Shown here piece by piece: positions 19,439 through 21,580 of a stretch of 21,580 nt of DNA (position 1 is its first letter; each line of letters starts with the position of its first letter). Position numbers and translations under genes: made by a program. The stretch is from Mnemiopsis leidyi (Eukaryota > Ctenophora > Tentaculata > Lobata > Bolinopsidae): contig JH152800.1 in assembly GCA_000226015.1 (NCBI GenBank), positions 413,004 to 434,583 of the forward strand. Reading direction: 5' to 3'. The notes beneath the pieces were generated by a model. That model did no database searches and was not told where the DNA came from. It saw only the letters and a list, made by a program, of their open reading frames with translations.

Positions 19439-20399
19439 TTCATTCTTTCATACCTGAGAACTAATGTTGTGCCTTAAATGTTGTTGAATTTCGTAAAATA
19501 ATAATTTACATTAAAAAATCGAAGTTGGACAACACAGCGTGGCGGGAGATGAATACAATCCTTTGACCACTTGATTTGATTTGAAACTTTTATCGAAGAA
19601 GTATATGAATACAAATGTAACTGTATATACAAAGGACACAAAATATCATCAGGCTGGCAATCTTGCCTAGCTAGGTTATTTTCCGTTGAGCTGGATATCG
19701 AATAATATACAGAAAACGATTGGGGCTTTCAGTAACCTCCATTAAGGTGCCTCGGACTCTTACTCTGGACCCCAACTTAACTGACTAGATTTAGCTCCAC
19801 TAAGACTTGCAGCCTGAATCCTGATGATAATGTTTGTGCCAAAGCATAATCCAAGATGAAACTTTTGATGGTCTCAAATGATAAATGAATTTTTACCGTT
19901 TCATAGGTGAAACTGCACAATTGTCATGACCAAAATATTATACTTAAATTTGGTGTCAACTGTCACTTCTGCGCGAAAATTAGGAAAATTAGAGGACCCC
20001 TGACAAAATGCATATTGAACCACCAAGATATGACAAATGACGTGCATCTTAGGAGGCAATTGTCAATCTTCAAGCTGGGACTGGCTTAATGTAACTAATT
20101 GTATACTTGGAAAAACTACTAATAATACAAGGCTGCCCGATATATAGGTAATAAACATAAAGTAACCTTAAAAAGCGAGCAACTCTCACAATCACGAATA
20201 GATCACCTGAAAGGAGACAGAATTTCTACAACAGTTAGAAAATACACGAATAAATCATAAGAGCAATATCGAAACCAATCAAGCGAGGACCACATAGGGG
20301 TAATACATGCTTCCGCTGAAACGGGCGTACCTCAAACTACAGATATACGAACGTACAGCGCTCGATTCCATTTTAGATAATACTTTAAATTGATGATGC
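19439..20399. other. Region upstream of the start codon
   Basis: Should hold the 5' UTR and possibly the promoter, but I see no clear TATA box or initiator. A possible 5' UTR acceptor lies at 19454-19455, and a minimal upstream ORF (MKE-stop) at 19451-19440 ends one base before the main ATG. Confidence 0.45.
20073..20092 (+). repeat. Dispersed 20-nt motif, copy 2
   Basis: AGCTGGGACTGGCTTAATGT, in the same orientation as the copy at 15182-15201 and one base different. Confidence 0.6.
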
Positions 20400-20488
20400 G
20401 CGCCGCGCGACAATGGACAACTCTCAACCATTAAAGTGCTTTCCTCGATTTACCGGTTGTACAAAACATACAAAACACACTTTTTCTT

Positions 20489-20572
20489 GTACGACAGTGC
20501 CCACCCTCCCATCATTTTCACCTTTCGACATTTTACCCTTCGAATGGGAGCTACCGGGAGTCGGACAAAGTC
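20489..20572 (+). repeat. GC-rich repeat family, copy A
   Basis: A diverged match to the arm at 21336-21393: CACCCTCCCATCATTTT..., TTCGAATGGGAG and GTCGGACAAAGTC occur in the same order. Part of a repeat cluster. Confidence 0.6.
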
Positions 20573-20583
20573 TTGCTAAACAC

Positions 20584-20717
20584 TTGCTAAGCCAACATAA
20601 CCCTGTAGCTCGCGCTGCGCGCGCCCTATCGGGCGTCGTGCGTCCGTCCTTATACCGCGATGGCGCTAAGCTCGATAGGACGCGCGCAGCCACAGGGCTT
20701 CAATGTTGGCTCAGCAA
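20584..20717. mobile_element. Imperfect fold-back repeat, about 45-bp arms
   Basis: Left arm 20584-20631 (TTGCTAAGCCAACATAACCC onward) pairs with right arm 20673-20717 (ending ATGTTGGCTCAGCAA) with a few mismatches and small gaps. The loop is 41 nt and GC-rich. Another TTGCTAAGCCAACA lies at about 20800. Resembles a MITE or fold-back element; no protein is encoded. Confidence 0.65.
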
Positions 20718-20908
20718 GACAAAGTCAAACTTGTAAATTGATAACTTACTCACTACTTCACATTGCCGCGCAGCCATGCCATTTGCATTGTCAATTGTGA
20801 TTGCTAAGCCAACACAAACTTGACGAGATGATATCCGAGCTGCGCGCGAGTCGGGTATCACCTTGACAATAACCTTGTGGCGCGAGCCATATATTGGGTA
20901 ATTCCGGT

Positions 20909-20980
20909 TGTACAGCAGCGCGCACCCTCCTGGCATTTTATTCCCAATATTCGCTTCGAATGAGGGTCGGACAAATTCAG
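20909..20980 (+). repeat. GC-rich repeat family, copy B
   Basis: TGTACAGCAGCGCGCACCCT followed by TTCGCTTCGAATGAGGGTCG and GACAAATTCAGAC, close to the right arm of the palindrome at 21336-21393. Short complementary ATATTGGG/CCCAATAT ends lie at about 20891 and 20943. Confidence 0.75.
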
Positions 20981-21269
20981 ACAACCTATTGGGACGCACA
21001 TAGAGCTAGGCTTTTGCGTCGCGCATCCGTCCTAATTTCGCACTAAGCTTAAGCTCGTACAGGGATGTACGTGTTAAGCAACCCTCGACGGGCGATGCGC
21101 GTGTAGAAATGCGTCATGAGAGCGCGTGATGGCCGCGACAGTAAAATATCAATCTACAAAGCAACCCTGGTAAGCAAAGCAATGCCAAGGACTGAGGTCG
21201 AGTCTCGGTCTACAGGCAAGTCACTAGCACGCTCAAATTCCACCTCCCCTTGCACAGCAGCGCTTGTCT

Positions 21270-21393
21270 GACTTTGTCCGACCCTCATTCGAATTCGGAG
21301 AATAAAATGACGGGAGGGTGCGCGCTGCTGTACAAAGCAGCGCGCACCCTCCCGTCATTTAATTCTCGCTTCGAATGAAGGTCGGAAAAAGTC
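21270..21393. mobile_element. Large near-perfect palindrome, about 58-bp arms
   Basis: Left arm 21270-21329 (GACTTTGTCCGACCCTCATT onward) and right arm 21336-21393 are reverse complements with few differences, around the 6-nt spacer GTACAA. The inner 20 bp (GACGGGAGGGTGCGCGCTGC) is perfect. With copies A and B this defines a local family of fold-back or MITE-like elements. No target duplication recognised. Confidence 0.85.
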
Positions 21394-21395
21394 AA

Positions 21396-21580
21396 AAAAT
21401 ACCCCTCAATATATTTTCATCAATTCTTCTAAACCATCTGACTTTTCGCAAATTTAAAAAAACTTTAGTCCCGCAACGGGCTTAATAGATTATTATTACT
21501 TGTCTTTGGAAGAAACTCTCACAAAACAAAAAACCAAAGACTGCCCAGATGAATAATATACAAAGATGTGATTGTAATGG
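21396..21580. other. Right edge, nothing recognised
   Basis: AT-rich sequence with no gene or repeat that I can support. Confidence 0.5.

Noticed and set aside
20400..21000. Coding genes or a plain CpG island in the GC-rich cluster
   Set aside because: The open frames there lie within inverted repeats and encode no known motif. The CpG richness is explained by the repeat family, though promoter activity is not excluded.
1..21580. CRISPR arrays, bacterial operons, rRNA or viral genes
   Set aside because: No regular spacer array, operon-like gene packing, rRNA signature or viral protein motif was seen.

Overview
The window looks like nuclear DNA of an invertebrate animal. It is AT-rich, has GT-AG introns, microsatellites, a tRNA-headed SINE-like repeat and fold-back repeats, and shows no bacterial operon layout. 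I cannot place it more narrowly than Metazoa. The one gene I can support lies on the minus strand and runs from about 19.4 kb down to 3.5 kb. Everything else is intron, UTR, intergenic DNA or repeat.

The gene encodes a CID-domain protein of the RPRD family (regulation of nuclear pre-mRNA domain; RPRD1/RPRD2 type), which are proteins that read the RNA polymerase II C-terminal tail. Five small exons (19438-19294, 18520-18293, 18151-17996, 17862-17687, 17503-17328) join in one frame. They encode about 293 residues: the CID, a linker, a coiled-coil region and an acidic segment. Exon 5 ends in phase 2. Two very large exons downstream each have an acceptor that continues that frame, and each ends in its own stop codon: 6a (14232-11790) and 6b (8247-3471). 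The simplest model is alternative last exons giving proteins of about 1107 and 1885 residues, both long and disordered as in RPRD2. The two tails are related to each other: both carry FGPxLP-type motifs, a SI-x2-(L/I)L...YD...FGG module, an FSSFP motif and SP/RSPP repeats, so they look like ancient duplicates.

Both tails also contain an in-frame, stop-free, hydrophobic stretch that looks unlike the rest: 201 nt at 6557-6357 in 6b and 342 nt at 14232-13891 in 6a. Each begins with GT and ends with AG. They may be retained or optional introns (exitron-like), and the one in 6a may mark a recursive splice site. This is the most unusual feature of the window.

Region by region on the + strand: 1-68 is a (TC)n microsatellite; 69-3070 has no supported gene; 3070-3470 is the probable 3' UTR of the long form; 3471-8247 is exon 6b; 8248-11245 is intron with a 14-nt minisatellite and a SINE-like element; 11247-11789 is the probable 3' UTR of the short form; 11790-14232 is exon 6a; 14233-17327 is intron with small hairpins; 17328-19438 holds exons 5 to 1; 19439-20390 is upstream DNA; 20400-21395 is a GC/CpG-rich nest of fold-back repeats beyond the gene's 5' end; 21396-21580 shows nothing.
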